Part shown: positions 1 through 10,951 of the stretch, one piece after another
How the letters are laid out: each line of letters opens with the position of its first letter
Numbering within the stretch: position 1 is the first letter of the stretch
Assembly: GCA_002682825.1 (NCBI GenBank)
Contig: NOKP01000022.1
Span: forward strand, 842,030-906,029
Reading direction: 5' to 3'
Source of the DNA: Neonectria sp. B-13
Lineage: Eukaryota; Ascomycota; Sordariomycetes; Hypocreales; Nectriaceae
Length of the DNA: 64,000 bases
Notes under the pieces: generated by a model
Databases searched by the model: none
Told to the model about the DNA's origin: nothing
The model's input: only the letters and a program-made list of their open reading frames with translations
Made by a program: the position numbers and the translations under genes

Positions 1-290
1 GCCTTGCTCGGATCCAGCGCGCTCTGCAACTGGACCAGCTCTGATGTGCAGCCATCAACAGAGTCGACCAGTCTTCGCGACGTCGCGAGCACTTGACTAT
101 TCGGGTCATCAAGAAGATGCCGAACTCCTTGGAGAGTTGTGCCTAGGTCGTATAACCGGTTACGGAGGCGTGTGATGTCGGCCCTAGCATTGCCGACGGT
201 GGTGGAGTAACCCAGGCAGAGGACAGCGACTTTAGCGGACAGGTCAATGATTGCGATGACGCTTGCAGCGAGCCCGACCGCCTCAGCCAT
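1..290 (-). CDS. NLR/STAND protein, N-terminal part (runs off left edge)
   Basis: An uninterrupted frame starts at ATG 290 and continues out of the window, so only the first 96 residues are seen. It opens with a hydrophobic helix (MAEAVGLAASVIAIIDLSAK), followed by an amphipathic stretch with regularly spaced Arg/Leu (RADITRLRNRLYDLG) and then LDPSK. This is the usual start of the fungal N-terminal domain that precedes NACHT or ankyrin modules in NLR-like proteins of heterokaryon-incompatibility and innate-immunity type. Known for the family: the domain acts as an oligomerising or signalling head. The central NTPase and repeat parts are not in the window, so the full architecture is unknown. 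A relic of a different NLR N-domain lies about 100 bp upstream on the same strand, suggesting an NLR-rich locus. Confidence 0.8.
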   Translation of the reverse strand, partial: MAEAVGLAASVIAIIDLSAKVAVLCLGYSTTVGNARADITRLRNRLYDLGTTLQGVRHLLDDPNSQVLATSRRLVDSVDGCTSELVQLQSALDPSK

Positions 291-392
291 AGCAAGCAAT
301 GATTTTCTAATGATCAGGGAAGTGGTTTTCGAAGGAATCTAGCTTGCGGTTCAGCAGCCTAAGATGAACGTGTGGATGAGGGAGGGGATCTG

Positions 393-908
393 TCACAGGT
401 ATTGGGGTGAGTGCCCAACGAGGCTGTAGTGTGTGGCATTGTGTGGCACGCGTCGGACGATTGTGAAGACCTGTCCTCGGATTAGTGGGCAAGGGACGGG
501 CCGCTCGGCCCTGGACTCGTCCTGGCTACCAATCAACCGCGAAGTGTTCGGCATTCCAATAGTGTGCCGACAAGTCAACCAGCTGAAATCTAAGAATAGC
601 CAGCCATGATAGCGGTAGTCTGCAGATCTCGACATAGAGGGGTCACGGTAATTGTATCCACTACCAGAACCGCCAGCAACCCGAAGTTCAAGCCAACCTA
701 GAACAGAGAGCACAAGGTTCTCTCTTCGGTTGGGAAAGCTGATCACACACACCTCTAGTCCAAGGCAGACGCCTGCCCAGGCGACGGCGGCTTCTGGAGC
801 GGCATGCACCGCCTTGTCCACTATTCCCCTCACGACCTGCACCGCTTGCAAGCCTTCGTCGATGCTCCAGGCTGGCCACTTTTCTATTTTTAAGCGGCCG
901 CTGGTGTG
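393..908 (-). pseudogene. Relic of an NWD-type NACHT-protein N-terminal domain
   Basis: A frame open from about 908 to 393 reads a short segment typical of the N-terminal domain of NACHT-WD40/NACHT-ankyrin proteins: a helix with VQVVRGIVDKAVHAAPEAA leading into AVAWAGVCLGLE. In intact family members this AWAGVC-L motif is followed by an NPA/S-containing helix. Here the sequence after LGLE diverges at once and no NTPase follows. An in-frame stop lies just upstream and no start codon fits. I read it as a leftover fragment. The identification rests on one motif, so the boundaries are approximate. Confidence 0.5.
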
Positions 909-1470
909 CCGAAATCAGACGGCTCCTGACGTCAGCAAGCGACACCAACTCCTCTGCATCAAGCGGTTCCGATGGCACCCCGCACTTTAGATATTCCGGG
1001 CTACCCACACATCTCTGCGATCACGACGGGTGCGACCGTTCTATTCCCGGCAACGGCTTTCCCCGCCCACTACACAGACACAAGAGATTTTGTACTTCGT
1101 TCAGGGAACCGTCGAACTTAGCAGTTGCCGATGGTGAACTTGGATGAAAGTAAGAAACAGACACAGCGTTCCCGTGTTGCAGGATGGGATGCACTCGGCA
1201 CGTTGTTGGAGGTGATCCCGCTTGGATTGAGCGATCACCGGGACTTGCGCCGTGGTGGCCATCTCTTCTAGCACATTGGAAGGGGCGTCGTCTTTGACCT
1301 TCTCCCTTGTGCTAGATGAGCGCATGATATGCCATCATCAAAGCTCTTAGTGAACCTGAGTTGTATGATAAAGGAATGATGTAATGTTAGAATCTACCAT
1401 ATAGCACCCATCTGAGGCGGCGGACTTGAAGGCGGAGTTGGTTTGGTTGCATAACTTCCAGTCAAGACAT

Positions 1471-2156
1471 CTAGTTCTTCTTCTTCGATGAGTTTTCCTG
1501 GTTCACCTCCAACCGCCTCCTGTTCTGCTCCTCCAGAAGCCTCAGTTGTTCTTCGTAATACTGGAGCTCTCTCTCTATCCTTGGTGTAACTGGTAGTCCC
1601 GACGTAGTTCTGGAGGTGTTTCCATTCCTTTTCGACCTCTCCAACTGTTTCTTTCGGATCCTTTCTGAACGTCGAGGCTTTATGGCCGGTTGAGTTGACT
1701 TCCCCGCCTTGCGCCTTCCTCGAGGTTTCCGAGTTGGACTGGTGTCACGATTAGGCTCTCGGAGGGGCTCGGATTGAGAGGCCGAAGCAAAAGCTTTATA
1801 GCGTGTGGGACTGTTCATTTCAGTTGGAGTCCCAGGGTCTTCGCCGTTTGGGAAATACTCAAGCCCCCATCTTGCCTCGCTATACTGTTCACCCCTAGGA
1901 GACTGATGCTGATAGCGAAGGGCCTGAGCACGCACGACATGGCCTGCACTTTCTGTTAGAAACTTTCTCGTAAATACTCAGTAGTGAGCCAACATGTGTT
2001 ATCTCTATTGCAAGGAACGACTGGATTTGGATCAATGGGAGTGTTTGTCGGAAGACTAGTATCGAGCTTTTCGAGAGGTATGTGTTTCAAATTCGTTTGT
2101 TCCCTCCCAGGACGCTCGTGAAGAAGGGGGCTGTCGCCCAGAATAGGAGAAGACAT
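1471..2156 (-). pseudogene. Small basic protein gene, apparently frameshifted
   Basis: Two frames lie head to tail on the minus strand. The first starts at ATG 2156 (MSSPILGDSPLLH...) and stops at 1956. The second runs from about 1975 to 1471 and encodes a basic C-terminal half with RRSERIRKKQLERSK, then a helix (YEEQLRLLEEQNRRRLE) and a Lys-rich end. Slipping one base near 1955-1975 gives one smooth protein across the junction (helical, ...TEYLR then FLTESAGHVVRAQALRYQ). No good GT donor is visible in the first part, so a one-base frameshift or sequencing error is more likely than an intron. The final Leu/Glu helix with EEQN resembles the tails of many fungal nuclear proteins of unknown role. 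Function is not recognised. Confidence 0.4.
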
Positions 2157-3948
2157 TGTTTGTAGGTATATAACTCAGTAGACAAAGTCAGGGAGACAAA
2201 GGAGGCTCAGAAGCAACGGGGAGGAGGCGTGAATTTATGTTCTCCTGGGTCGAGTTGAGCCTGTGAATAAAGCCCCAGAGTCCAGTAGGGCGGCCTGCAT
2301 GAAGATTGCCTGTCACATGTGACATTGGGAATCTGGGAGGGGGATGTCTCAGCTCGGTTGCATAGCCATGCTTGGCCAGGCAGCATAGAGATACAAAGAG
2401 GTATATTTGCCTTATACGGAAAGGATCCGGACATGACGATGCTACTTGATACAACGAGACAGCGCTAACAGGATGATCAAGCCTCTTCTTACAGCCATGT
2501 TGCCATCCCCCGACCCCGTTTTGTAAAGCCGGCCCAACTTCCCCGAGAGTAAGACAGCGTCCAGGCATATCACCAATCCCTGAACTGATGGTAAGGCATA
2601 CTCTCTACTCCACGCCTTCCTCGACATTCCCTTGGTAGTGAAGCCTGCCCCGCCCCCCTGGCGACACACAACACAACCACTATGCAAGGTAAAAGGGGCT
2701 TCGACTCCGATCTTTCAGGGATCATGTTATAATGGAGGCGAGACTTTCATAGAAGCCATCCCCCTGAAGTTCCCATACGCAGGAGCTGCCCCTTTCTCCT
2801 CGGCATGATCTTGGAGTAAAGCCCGGAGTGGTCGCTCTTGTCTGTCACAACCAACAGACACCATGGCACCACCTCGGCGAAGTGTTCTATAACGATCTTA
2901 GCGGCCATGTGTGACTGACAGGTCATCATGCAGGACCTTGCTGAAGGCTTTTGGATCCGCTGACGGCTGAGTTCTGCCTGACTGTCCGAATGTTCCCCGA
3001 AACTATGCGAGAGTTCCCTTGGCTTGAATCTGCTTCATCAGCGACAAAAGCTCTCTTTGTAATCCCGAAAAGGGGGGAACACTTTCAAGGCGCAGTGCGA
3101 AGGCACAGTCACGAGAGACGAAGAGAGCACTGGGGGGCACTGGGGGAAGAAGAGGTGAGAGAAGCACTGATGCTGTCCTCGTCCCATCAGCGAGCTCACA
3201 GAGACTTGGTGGTCGGGGTAAAGCGGGAAAAGGTCATGTCCTTGGTGTGTGGCTCCCTGACGATCTTCCCCCAGTGCCGAATCTCATCACAGCATACCAT
3301 ATGAAGATGGTGAAAACGCCTTGCATGGTTCGGGGTCCTCTTCAACCTTGACGCGAGAGGGGTCCATTTGGTGGAATGGGCGTGGCAACGGTGCATGGAC
3401 GAGAACTACCCAATGATACAACATGGGCCTGCGGAACATGATAACAGAGGCTATTGACCTTGTCTGCCGAAGTCATGCAGCATCATCGCATCCAGCACGA
3501 CCACCACGACCACCACGACCACCGCGACCACCACGGCTACCACGGGCAACCATACATGTCACCAGCTCCATCATTCCCACCTGCTTTTCCACAAATGTTG
3601 CTGCAACTCCCGGGGAATGACGAGGCGCTTCCCGTGGTCTTATCGCGGGTCGTCCACACGCTGCCCATCAATTGTGGTGCATCGGAGAAGGAGATGGGAT
3701 GAAATATAAATTAACAAGCTATATTTCACTATAGAAGAAGATTCCAGACACTCGACCACGAGATGATAAATCAACAAGTTATTGAAATACGGTACCCCAA
3801 CCTCGATGCCCACCTCCTTCGGGAAATCTTCAGTCGTCAAACTGCAGTAGAGCGACACAGATCATTGCCGCAAGAGTAGAAGATTCGGTTGCTTAAGGTT
3901 GGAGCAACAGGGCGTCAGGATCCGACCGGAGAGAGCGGGTAGTGGCCA
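2157..3948. other. Intergenic stretch with a His-rich microsatellite ORF
   Basis: No convincing multi-exon gene is seen. The only coding-like element is a plus-strand frame from ATG 3475 to 3702 (75 aa) with (His-His-Asp)n encoded by a CCACGA-type microsatellite at about 3499-3545, followed by a Pro/Met/Phe-rich run. There is no family match and no clear upstream signal, so I do not call it a gene. Confidence 0.3.
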
Positions 3949-4783
3949 TCAAGGCTGTGGCAAATATGAGCTTTCAGGGACAGACGGGTCCAAGCTTGGT
4001 TGTCGATTTAAAGTTAGAGCAATTTCTGAATGTGCTTCTGTTGGGGGATGGCTCGGTTGGCGGCTCTCTGGAGGCCGATATCCCACTATCGAATTGATCA
4101 TGAACAGGATGCCATGTAGCGATACCAAATTCGGGAGCTTTCCAGTAGCCGAAAGCGCAACTACCGTCGCTGAGGCTGTGATAACAGCCACGCTGGTACC
4201 CATGGAATGGATGACCATATGCCAAGGCGCTTTGTTTGGGAATATCTTGCAAGACGCGTGTGCGGTGACTGATATGGTTGCAACTTGAGACGTAAGTGGT
4301 ATCAGGTACGCAACTTCGATGGGAATCGAATCTTCACCAACTAGTGTAAAGACGACAATTAAAACGACTTCAACACATTCAAGGGTTGCTGTACATATCC
4401 ACCACACGTCCTGTCCAACCGCCCCCGCGAAGACGTAGACAATCGCAGTGACCTAAATCATTATCTCAGAATAGCAATGCTGCAAGCTCAAAACTTCTAC
4501 TCACCTGAGTTGTAGCAATTCCCCATAAGGACATTGTGACCAAGAGATTGTGCATGGATCTCGCAAGAACCCACGGGAGCCTTATAGTCCGAGTATTTTC
4601 TAAAGAAAACATGATCAAGACTGTTAGCTCCAGTATGACCCAAGCTGCCACCAGGCCTTGCAAGTATTTCTCCCGCCACCACGATGCATTAAACTTGACG
4701 CTGATAAAAAGACAGACACAGGATATCGAAAGGGCGGACACTAGATATGTGTCGGTTATCTGATATGTAGTGAGACGGTCCAT
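3949..4783 (-). CDS. Seven-transmembrane membrane protein, unknown family
   Basis: Two exons, 4783-4505 and 4452-3949, are joined by a 52-nt intron (GTGAGT...TTTAG, phase 0). The product is 260 aa from the first in-frame ATG (MDRLTTYQITDTY). Frames on both sides of the splice are open and hydrophobicity continues across it. About seven membrane spans can be counted: TYLVSALSISCVCLF, GLVAAWVILELTVLIMF, a span across the splice junction ending AIVYVFAG, ICTATLECVEVVLIVVF, LIPLTSQVATISV, SVAVITASATVVAL and HGILFMINSIVGY. They are followed by a hydrophilic Pro-rich cytosol-like tail. Size and topology resemble fungal seven-TM proteins such as Pyr4-like membrane terpene cyclases, but I see none of that family's acidic motifs, so function is left open. 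Confidence 0.6.
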
Positions 4784-5252
4784 GTTGTTGGGAACGAGTT
4801 TGGCAGCAGGTAGTATGGGTCGCGGCTGGCGTAGAGGCACGATGATAAAGGGATTCTAGGTCTTATTTATGCTTGCGACCCGAGTCTGCATCGAGACATG
4901 GCTCCACCACACCAGACAGCGCGTGATTAATGAAAAAAAGGACCAACACGAAGATGGTTGTGTGCCTCCACTCCCTCGTGGTTGCCAATCTCAGGGGTTG
5001 GGGGGATCATAACCGACTGCAGACGAAAGCCGCGGTCCCCCGGGACCAGAGCCACGCCCACACGCTCAAGTGGACCAGGTTTCACCATTAACGCGAGAGT
5101 CCCTCGTGAAGACTTCCAAAATGATGCTGCTGAGGTTGCCCTCGGGGCAATTACGGAGTAATGAGCGTGGCATTGCTTAACCTTCATGGCGGCAGACTAA
5201 ATACAGTAAGGACTGACAAGCGCCTCCTCAACCTCTGTTTCGTCGTCTCATT
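4784..5252. other. Intergenic, nothing recognised
   Basis: The interval between the 5' end of the membrane-protein gene and the 3' end of the BCS1-like gene. Both genes are on the minus strand. No coding frame or structured element was noticed. Confidence 0.3.
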
Positions 5253-6782
5253 CTAATCACGTTGACTCTTACGACCATCCTTCGACGCCCCTTTCTTGGC
5301 CTTCTTTTCCTGGAGGAGATCATCCGCCCATTGGCCGCCGTGCTCTATTGCAGCAGCCGGGGAATGCCAGTGTCGCAGAAGGTACGCCATGATCTCCGCC
5401 GGGCTGAACTCGGACTCCGGTACCTTTGCGGCAAATGCGTCCGCTTGTCTCTCAACTTTTCCGTCACAACCTTCCTGTTGACTAACCTCTGCAGTATTAC
5501 TTTCTGGTTGTCCAAACATGAAGCGGTAGATCTCCTTAGCGATGCCTCTATCAGCAAGCTGGAACTCAACCTTCAAGTCAACTCGACCAGGCCGGATCAA
5601 GGCGTGGTCTAATTTCTTGGGATGATTGGTTGTCATGATGAGAACTCGATCTTCCTGGGAAGCAACACCATCGAGGGCGTTTAGGAGGCCTGAAAGAGTC
5701 ACCCCTCTCTTTCGTGATCTCGTGTCCATGTCGCTGTCTGAATCCTCAGGGCCAGAGTCCCTAGAGCATGTGGCTCCCGCGGCGTCAATGTCCTCTAACA
5801 AGACGACACATCTATCTGGAAGCCCAGCAAATAGGCCCTTCAGCATTTGATCATCCGTGCTGGGGACGCTGACGACGTAGATATCCATATCCAATTCACC
5901 GGCAATTGACAAGCTGAAGCTGGTCTTTCCGGTTCCAGGAGGGCCATATAAGAGATATCCTCGTTTGTAGGGGATTGAATGTTCAGAATACCGGCGTCTG
6001 GTTTGAGGGTCGAGAAAATCTCTAAGGTCTCTCATGAGAGGCTCCTTTTGCTTTTCATCAAGAATAACTGTCGAAAGAGGCCGAACGGTCACTGCTTTCT
6101 CCTTCCTCCAGCGATCATCGCGGTGCCCATGGATGGTCGTCTTGTTTTTTGATTCGTTGAGGTATTCAAGTCGACAGTCCTCCAGGAGGCCTTTCAGGAT
6201 CCTTGAAGATCGCCCTACACAGGTGACGGAGATCTGCTCCTCTTGATGGAAGCCAACATCCACCTGTGTAGTCTGGTAGAAAAGCAAGTTTTTCTTATAC
6301 CAGAAGCAGAAGGAACCTTCCCAAGGGGCATATCGGAGAGCTTTTTTGGTGCGGGTGTCATGGCCTTCATGAGTTTGTTGCTTTGTTCTGACTTTGGCGA
6401 GAAGGGAACGAGCGGCATCATCCAATCCACGAGATGAGATCCAGGTTTGTATCATGTCGTAGGTTTCGTCAGAGTGTTTGATGTGGACCGTTGATGCTTG
6501 CAGAGGTGAGCCCGGGTCCTGTCAATTCACTTTCACGGACTTACTGAAGTGTTCAATGAACCACGATCTCAATTGAAACACATACGGTTTCAAGAACGCA
6601 ATCAATGCAAAGATGCACATCAGATGAGTATAACCAGTCAAGTTGCCACTGAGGGCCTGGCTGACGGTACTGGTGATGTTTGTGAAGCCAGGAAGGAAGA
6701 GATCCAAGACCGACATCTGTTGGAACAGTGCCTCTTGGATAAGAGGAGGGCTGAGGTTGCTGAGAAGCGTCATGACGAACAA
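5253..6782 (-). CDS. BCS1-like AAA+ ATPase
   Basis: Exons 6782-6545 and 6496-5253 are joined by a 48-nt intron (GTAAGT, TTGAC branch-like site, TGCAAG). The product is 493 aa. Exon 1 carries one membrane-spanning helix (LMCIFALIAFLKPYVF). The splice restores the conserved FTSTVHI...DETYDM entry into the BCS1 N-terminal domain. The AAA module follows: Walker A GPPGTGKTS at about residues 264-272, Walker B VVLLEDID at about 310-317, sensor motif MTTNHPKKLD and Arg finger RPGRVDLK. Yeast Bcs1 is an inner-mitochondrial-membrane translocase needed for Rieske protein insertion into complex III. Filamentous fungi carry many divergent paralogs whose roles are not established. This one has an acidic Asp/Ser insert (about 325-340) and a Lys-rich tail, as those paralogs often do. 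It is probably a paralog rather than the conserved respiratory copy. Confidence 0.88.
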
Positions 6783-7968
6783 ATTTGAGAGTCAAGGGTC
6801 TCAAAGTGGCGAGTTATGCGTTGAATGAGTGGGAAATAAGCACCATCCCAGGGGGAATATCTGGTATTCTTATTCCTTTTAGAGTTCCCTCAATTGATCA
6901 GCCGAGATGGAAACAGGCTGCGGCGTCAACAGCGCCGATGTGAAGGCAGGCCGCATCAAGAGCGACCAGGCCCTGCATACACGCAACTATCTGCAGCAAA
7001 GCGCGGTCATGGGCATCACACACTACGCCGCGTGTACCGCAATCACATCCTGTTGGACGATCTACCACGGTTGCCATGCAGACCCATGATGAACTTTGTG
7101 AGGATGTGCCGTCCTACAAGCCACCAGAAGAAATAATGCTGTTGGTAGTGCGGCCTTGAATCTTTCAATGATCAACTAACCCCCGGGGTAGATTCGTCAA
7201 CAGCTCTGTTGTCTCACATTAATACGGCCAAGAGCTGGTTTGTAGACTTCAGCCGTCGCTGGGTTGCACAACAAATTGAGCTTACGATGAGACGGGATCA
7301 ACACCCAGCCGAGGAACTACCCCGACGTAAGAGTCTCTGGGCCAATCGCCTCAAGTTCTGCAAAAGCTGAAGACAACTAGCTACGCACAACACGCTTCAA
7401 AGCTCGCGACGATCACAAAAGACCTGGCATGCTCCCTCTTCCCAATCTCATCAGAAGAGGCCGGCGTTTCCACGCTCGGGTTCGTTGCCGTTACCTTAAA
7501 TTGAACCATGGGCAAGCCCCCTTCCTTTTCTCTTGTGTGGCTGAAAGTACTGTACAGAATCGCATTAGAAGTGGTATTGCGGGCTCGCCATCATTCTTCT
7601 GGTGTGAAGAAAGGGTATCGCGATTCCGCGATAGCTATTATTAAGCCAACGGGCTATTGCGCGTCCGCGATCCTTGTCATGGGGCGGGTATGGCGGGCGC
7701 GCGATAGCCACCCTTAAGGCAGCTGCATGTCCGCGAGCTTGTCATGTGGGAGGGTATCGCAGTCACGCGAACCTCGTAATAAGGTGATCCTTGCTAGATA
7801 GGCACGATGCGCAAATTTTAGGAAACGGAACAGAAAACGGACAGCGTTTTCTCACGTTACGGATAATCCTCGGAATGCATGACCTGCTGAAAAACTATTT
7901 TCCGGGGAGCGAGGGACTTTTCTTTGCAACACGCTACATTGTTACGGATAGATCCAACAGCCGCCTTG
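6783..7968. other. Intergenic with a short imperfect GC-rich repeat
   Basis: No gene is recognised. Between about 7610 and 7775 a segment with the wording GTCCGCGA(T/G)C(C/-)TTGTCATG, flanked by GGGTATCGC and GCGATAGC, occurs in two to three imperfect copies, giving a small GC-rich repeat with internal inverted symmetry (TCGCGATT/CCGCGATAGC). Confidence 0.35.
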
Positions 7969-8809
7969 ATGGAGTCAGACACGGCTTCCTTGGATTTCGC
8001 GAAGGAGGCTCTCATAGCGGAGGGCCTCTGGCGCTTAGAAGATCCACAATTATGGGAAGATATTTCCGAGATGGAGGCGAAGGGGTTTCCTTACTGGACG
8101 GAAGAAGGCCTGGACTTCTGCATACAACATGTTCTCGGTAAAACGGTGAGTAGCACAACGAAGGCTGGTTAACTGGCTAATACTTTTCAGCGCATCCGAT
8201 CTCTTATTGAGTCTTGGTTTGGCGAAAGATGCGTTTTGGTGCACTGGATAAGATACCGCGCATATCCAGGTCATACCATCTGCTTCAGAGGCGGTGGCCC
8301 TGAAGCTGGCCGACGCCGTCTCATGGTCCATCTCTTCGCCAAGGGATCAGAGACAAGGTACTACGTTCGTTCACATCTGCAGAAGCTGCCCACCCAAAAG
8401 ACGGAATTCCTTTTCTATGAGATTCCTCAGCCTGCCATGGTCGAAGCGGGGTTCGAAAGTAAAGATATCGACGACGGCGAGGTGTAAGCCATCATTCTGC
8501 CCAACGCCAGCAAGCTCTGACAAATCTCACAGGGTGATATTTGATGCCCGGCTCAGCATCGAACTCAAGAAAGGCTATGTAATTGCCTTTTTATTCGCGA
8601 CGGAAGACGTCGTCGCTAAATGGCCTCCGATGCTGCTTCCAGACTTGCCCGGGTTGGCAGAAAAGGTCCGCAACGAGATGGAAAGTGACAAGATCGGGGT
8701 CAATTTCGTGACTAACAAGCCCACGTCAAGCGCGCGTCCAAAAAGCAAGGGGGCCTTCCCTGCTTCCTGCCATAGTCCGAATCCTCCGGACGACAGTCAG
8801 CGTCCGTGA
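7969..8809 (+). CDS. Conserved-looking fungal protein of unknown function
   Basis: Three exons (7969-8145, 8191-8483, 8533-8809) with introns of 45 nt (GTGAGT...TTTCAG) and 49 nt (GTAAGC, CTCTGAC branch, CACAG). Exon lengths sum to 249 codons, so 248 aa. The start is the first in-frame ATG (MESDTASLDFAKE). The sequence has a helical N-terminus, a Trp-rich middle (SLIESWFGERCVLVHWIRYR), and a C-terminal section VIFDARLSIELKKGYVIAFLF...KWPPMLLPDLPGLAEKV. That last section, a repeated Asp-Ala-Arg-Leu then a WPPM-LP-PGLA segment, is reminiscent of a common fungal family of unnamed proteins. No catalytic motif or signal peptide is visible. The function is unknown, but three frames joined cleanly by good splice sites make it a real gene. 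Confidence 0.6.
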
Positions 8810-8921
8810 TGATCAAGCAGATTTAGATGGCAGTCAGAGAAGATCATCACCTTATGCATCAGTTCAGGGACTGCTTCCAATATACTGGCCGCCGAGCTGC
8901 TCGTGACCATGGCTGCAATGC

Positions 8922-9942
8922 CTAGTCAGGCGCTGGAACCGGCCAGTCGATCGCATCCATTGAAGCTGGATACATAGGGAAATTCAGGCGCATGAAGAGG
9001 GGAGGATCCCATTCATGGTCATCCAGGATGTGGCTCGGTTGTTCCGTTCGAGGATACGATTGGGCTGCGATGTCGAGAGTGTTTGTATTCATCGTGCCTG
9101 CATCAGGATGCGGTGCGGTTACTGTAGCGATCCCCCCCGGAGGGAGAACTGGCGGTGGTGTTGTTCGTGTGACGTCGGCAGTGCCGAGATATTCGGGAGG
9201 ATTCGTGCTGATGGGTAGACTTGCTTCAACCCCGGGTAGATTGAGGTCATGAGCTTCCTCCTCAAAGTCCAAAGCTGCCTCCTCCCAGCTCCTCTTCTTC
9301 TGGTTCGCTAACCGCGCGTAAAGCTCCTTGTCGGCCAGTCTTCGCAGCTCAGCAGCAATTTGCTCCATATATTTCCTCTTTGTTTCGGTTGCGCTGCTGT
9401 GCTCTCGCGCATGTCTGATAAACTCGCTTATCCGTCGGAAAACCTTGAAGCAGTATACGCAAACTTCTTCGCATGTGACATCTAGAGTGAGGGCATTAAT
9501 AGCCAGCGCGCGTGAGGCCATTGAGACTTACGGATTCTGAAGTGCACCCGAAGTTGCTGCCCCTTCTTGAATGGCTGGGTTCGATTACACCCCTTATAAG
9601 GGCATTTCGTGTTTGCCCTTATTGTATGTAAATCTTCGTATTCGCTGCCTGAACCATGTCCTAGATCTTCGGTGTTTGCGTTCGCATGCGCCCGGCATTC
9701 TTCGAGTTCGGGAATCCGAGACTGGACGGTGTCAGATCTGTGGGACCACCACTTGTGGCACGTACTCGAAAATATTGAAGGTGCGTCTCTAGAAGGACGC
9801 TCGTTGCAAAAAGAGCTGAGCAGTAATTGCATTTCCATAGCTGGTTGGCTTCGCGCGACATCTTCTGGGTGATGTTGATCGTGAAATGGGGCAACCAATT
9901 CGCGGAACGAGATGCATACGGGTCGATGGATCGGCATTTCAT
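8922..9942 (-). CDS. C2H2 zinc-finger protein
   Basis: Exons 9942-9766, 9721-9532 and 9481-8922, with introns of 44 nt (GTACGT, ATCTGAC branch, CCAG) and 50 nt (GTAAGT...CTCTAG). The total is 308 aa. The second splice completes a finger: Cys99-x4-Cys104...His119-x3-His123, with the last His made by the exon junction, which supports the model. Finger 3 is canonical (Cys130, Cys133, His146, His150). Finger 1 has CNYC at 38-41 and His54 but no clean second His, so it may be degenerate. A helix rich in Arg/Glu follows (about 150-200), then a low-complexity Pro/Thr region. It is likely nuclear and DNA- or RNA-binding; the target is unknown. An additional upstream exon cannot be excluded. Confidence 0.6.
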
Positions 9943-10951
9943 TAGTCCGATGCTCCCACAATTCTTCAGCTTGGCCAATCAACACTTACGAGAGGATCGG
10001 TCGCGTGGCACACCTGATCTGTACCAAATTTTAAATGCCTGATGGTTCCGCGAAAGGTTGGGCAGTCAGTCAATCAACAAAGTCTTTGTTTCCCTTGTCC
10101 CAAGCAAGTGATACCGGCTTTTTCCATCCTTAACAACTCGGGATCACCTTTTGACGAAATCACCCTTCTTCCGCGCCTCCCAAATGTGCGAAACCTGCAA
10201 AGACGAGGGCCTCGAAGGCATGTCATGCCCGACTTGTGGCCACAAGCCGAGATGAGATGGCAGTTGCCGAGCATTGATGAGTAAGTTTCTCCCCATGTCA
10301 AATCATTTGAAACCCATGTCTTTGCCTGCCAGATCGTGTCAAGGACGGCGCAACTGATCACGTCGCTAGTGAAACAACAGAACAAAGGGGGAGAGAATTG
10401 GCCATGATGAATTTCTCGTGTACTTTTGATGTTATCAAACAGCCCTCCAGCTTGTCCTGTGGCTGGTGAGCTCTGCTCTTAATTCATGCCTCGAACAAGA
10501 ACCCGTGTCTCGGACCGTCAAACATCGCCGATCCGTGGCTAATTAACCGCGGCGTTGGCTGAGCCTTACTTCCTACCATTCACCGTTTTGAGGAGTCACC
10601 GTTACAGCCAGCCGAAAATGCGATGTTCAAGAAACAGTAGGCTGAGGTCGCGTGGCGTGATATGCAACCTGGTCACCCCACACCGTGTGACCATCATCTT
10701 CGCGCAATGCGGGGTTCACGATTGCATTGCACTTTAGGCAGCGACCCAAAAGGTCCAGTTGGAGTGATGGTAAAAGAATGCAGGGACAAAACGGCGGCGC
10801 GAAAGAATATAAATTTGATCATTTCCCCCTTTTCAGAGCAACAAGTCAATACAACAAAAACATTGGATTCCCAATCCTCCAAACCTCTTCAGTCATCGGG
10901 AAAATCCACCTCATCGCAAGCAATCTTCGTCGAAGCGGAATTATCAACAAG
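9943..10951. other. Intergenic / upstream region
   Basis: No convincing gene is seen. The right part is the presumed promoter and 5' leader of the gene starting at 10952. It contains a TATAAAT at 10808-10814 followed by a pyrimidine-rich tract, then an A/C-rich leader, which is typical of highly transcribed fungal genes. Confidence 0.35.
10808..10814 (+). promoter_or_regulatory. TATA-like element
   Basis: TATAAAT lies about 140 bp before the start codon of the two-exon gene at 10952 and is followed by a CCCCCTTTTC pyrimidine tract. The spacing fits a fungal core promoter. No transcript data are available. Confidence 0.35.

Noticed and set aside
6549..6788. Plus-strand frame opposite exon 1 of the BCS1-like gene
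   Set aside because: Exon 1 on the minus strand splices in phase into the AAA exon and carries the membrane helix; the plus frame has no features.
7610..7775. tRNA or structured RNA in the GC-rich inverted repeats
   Set aside because: No cloverleaf or A/B box found; the symmetry comes from a small local repeat.
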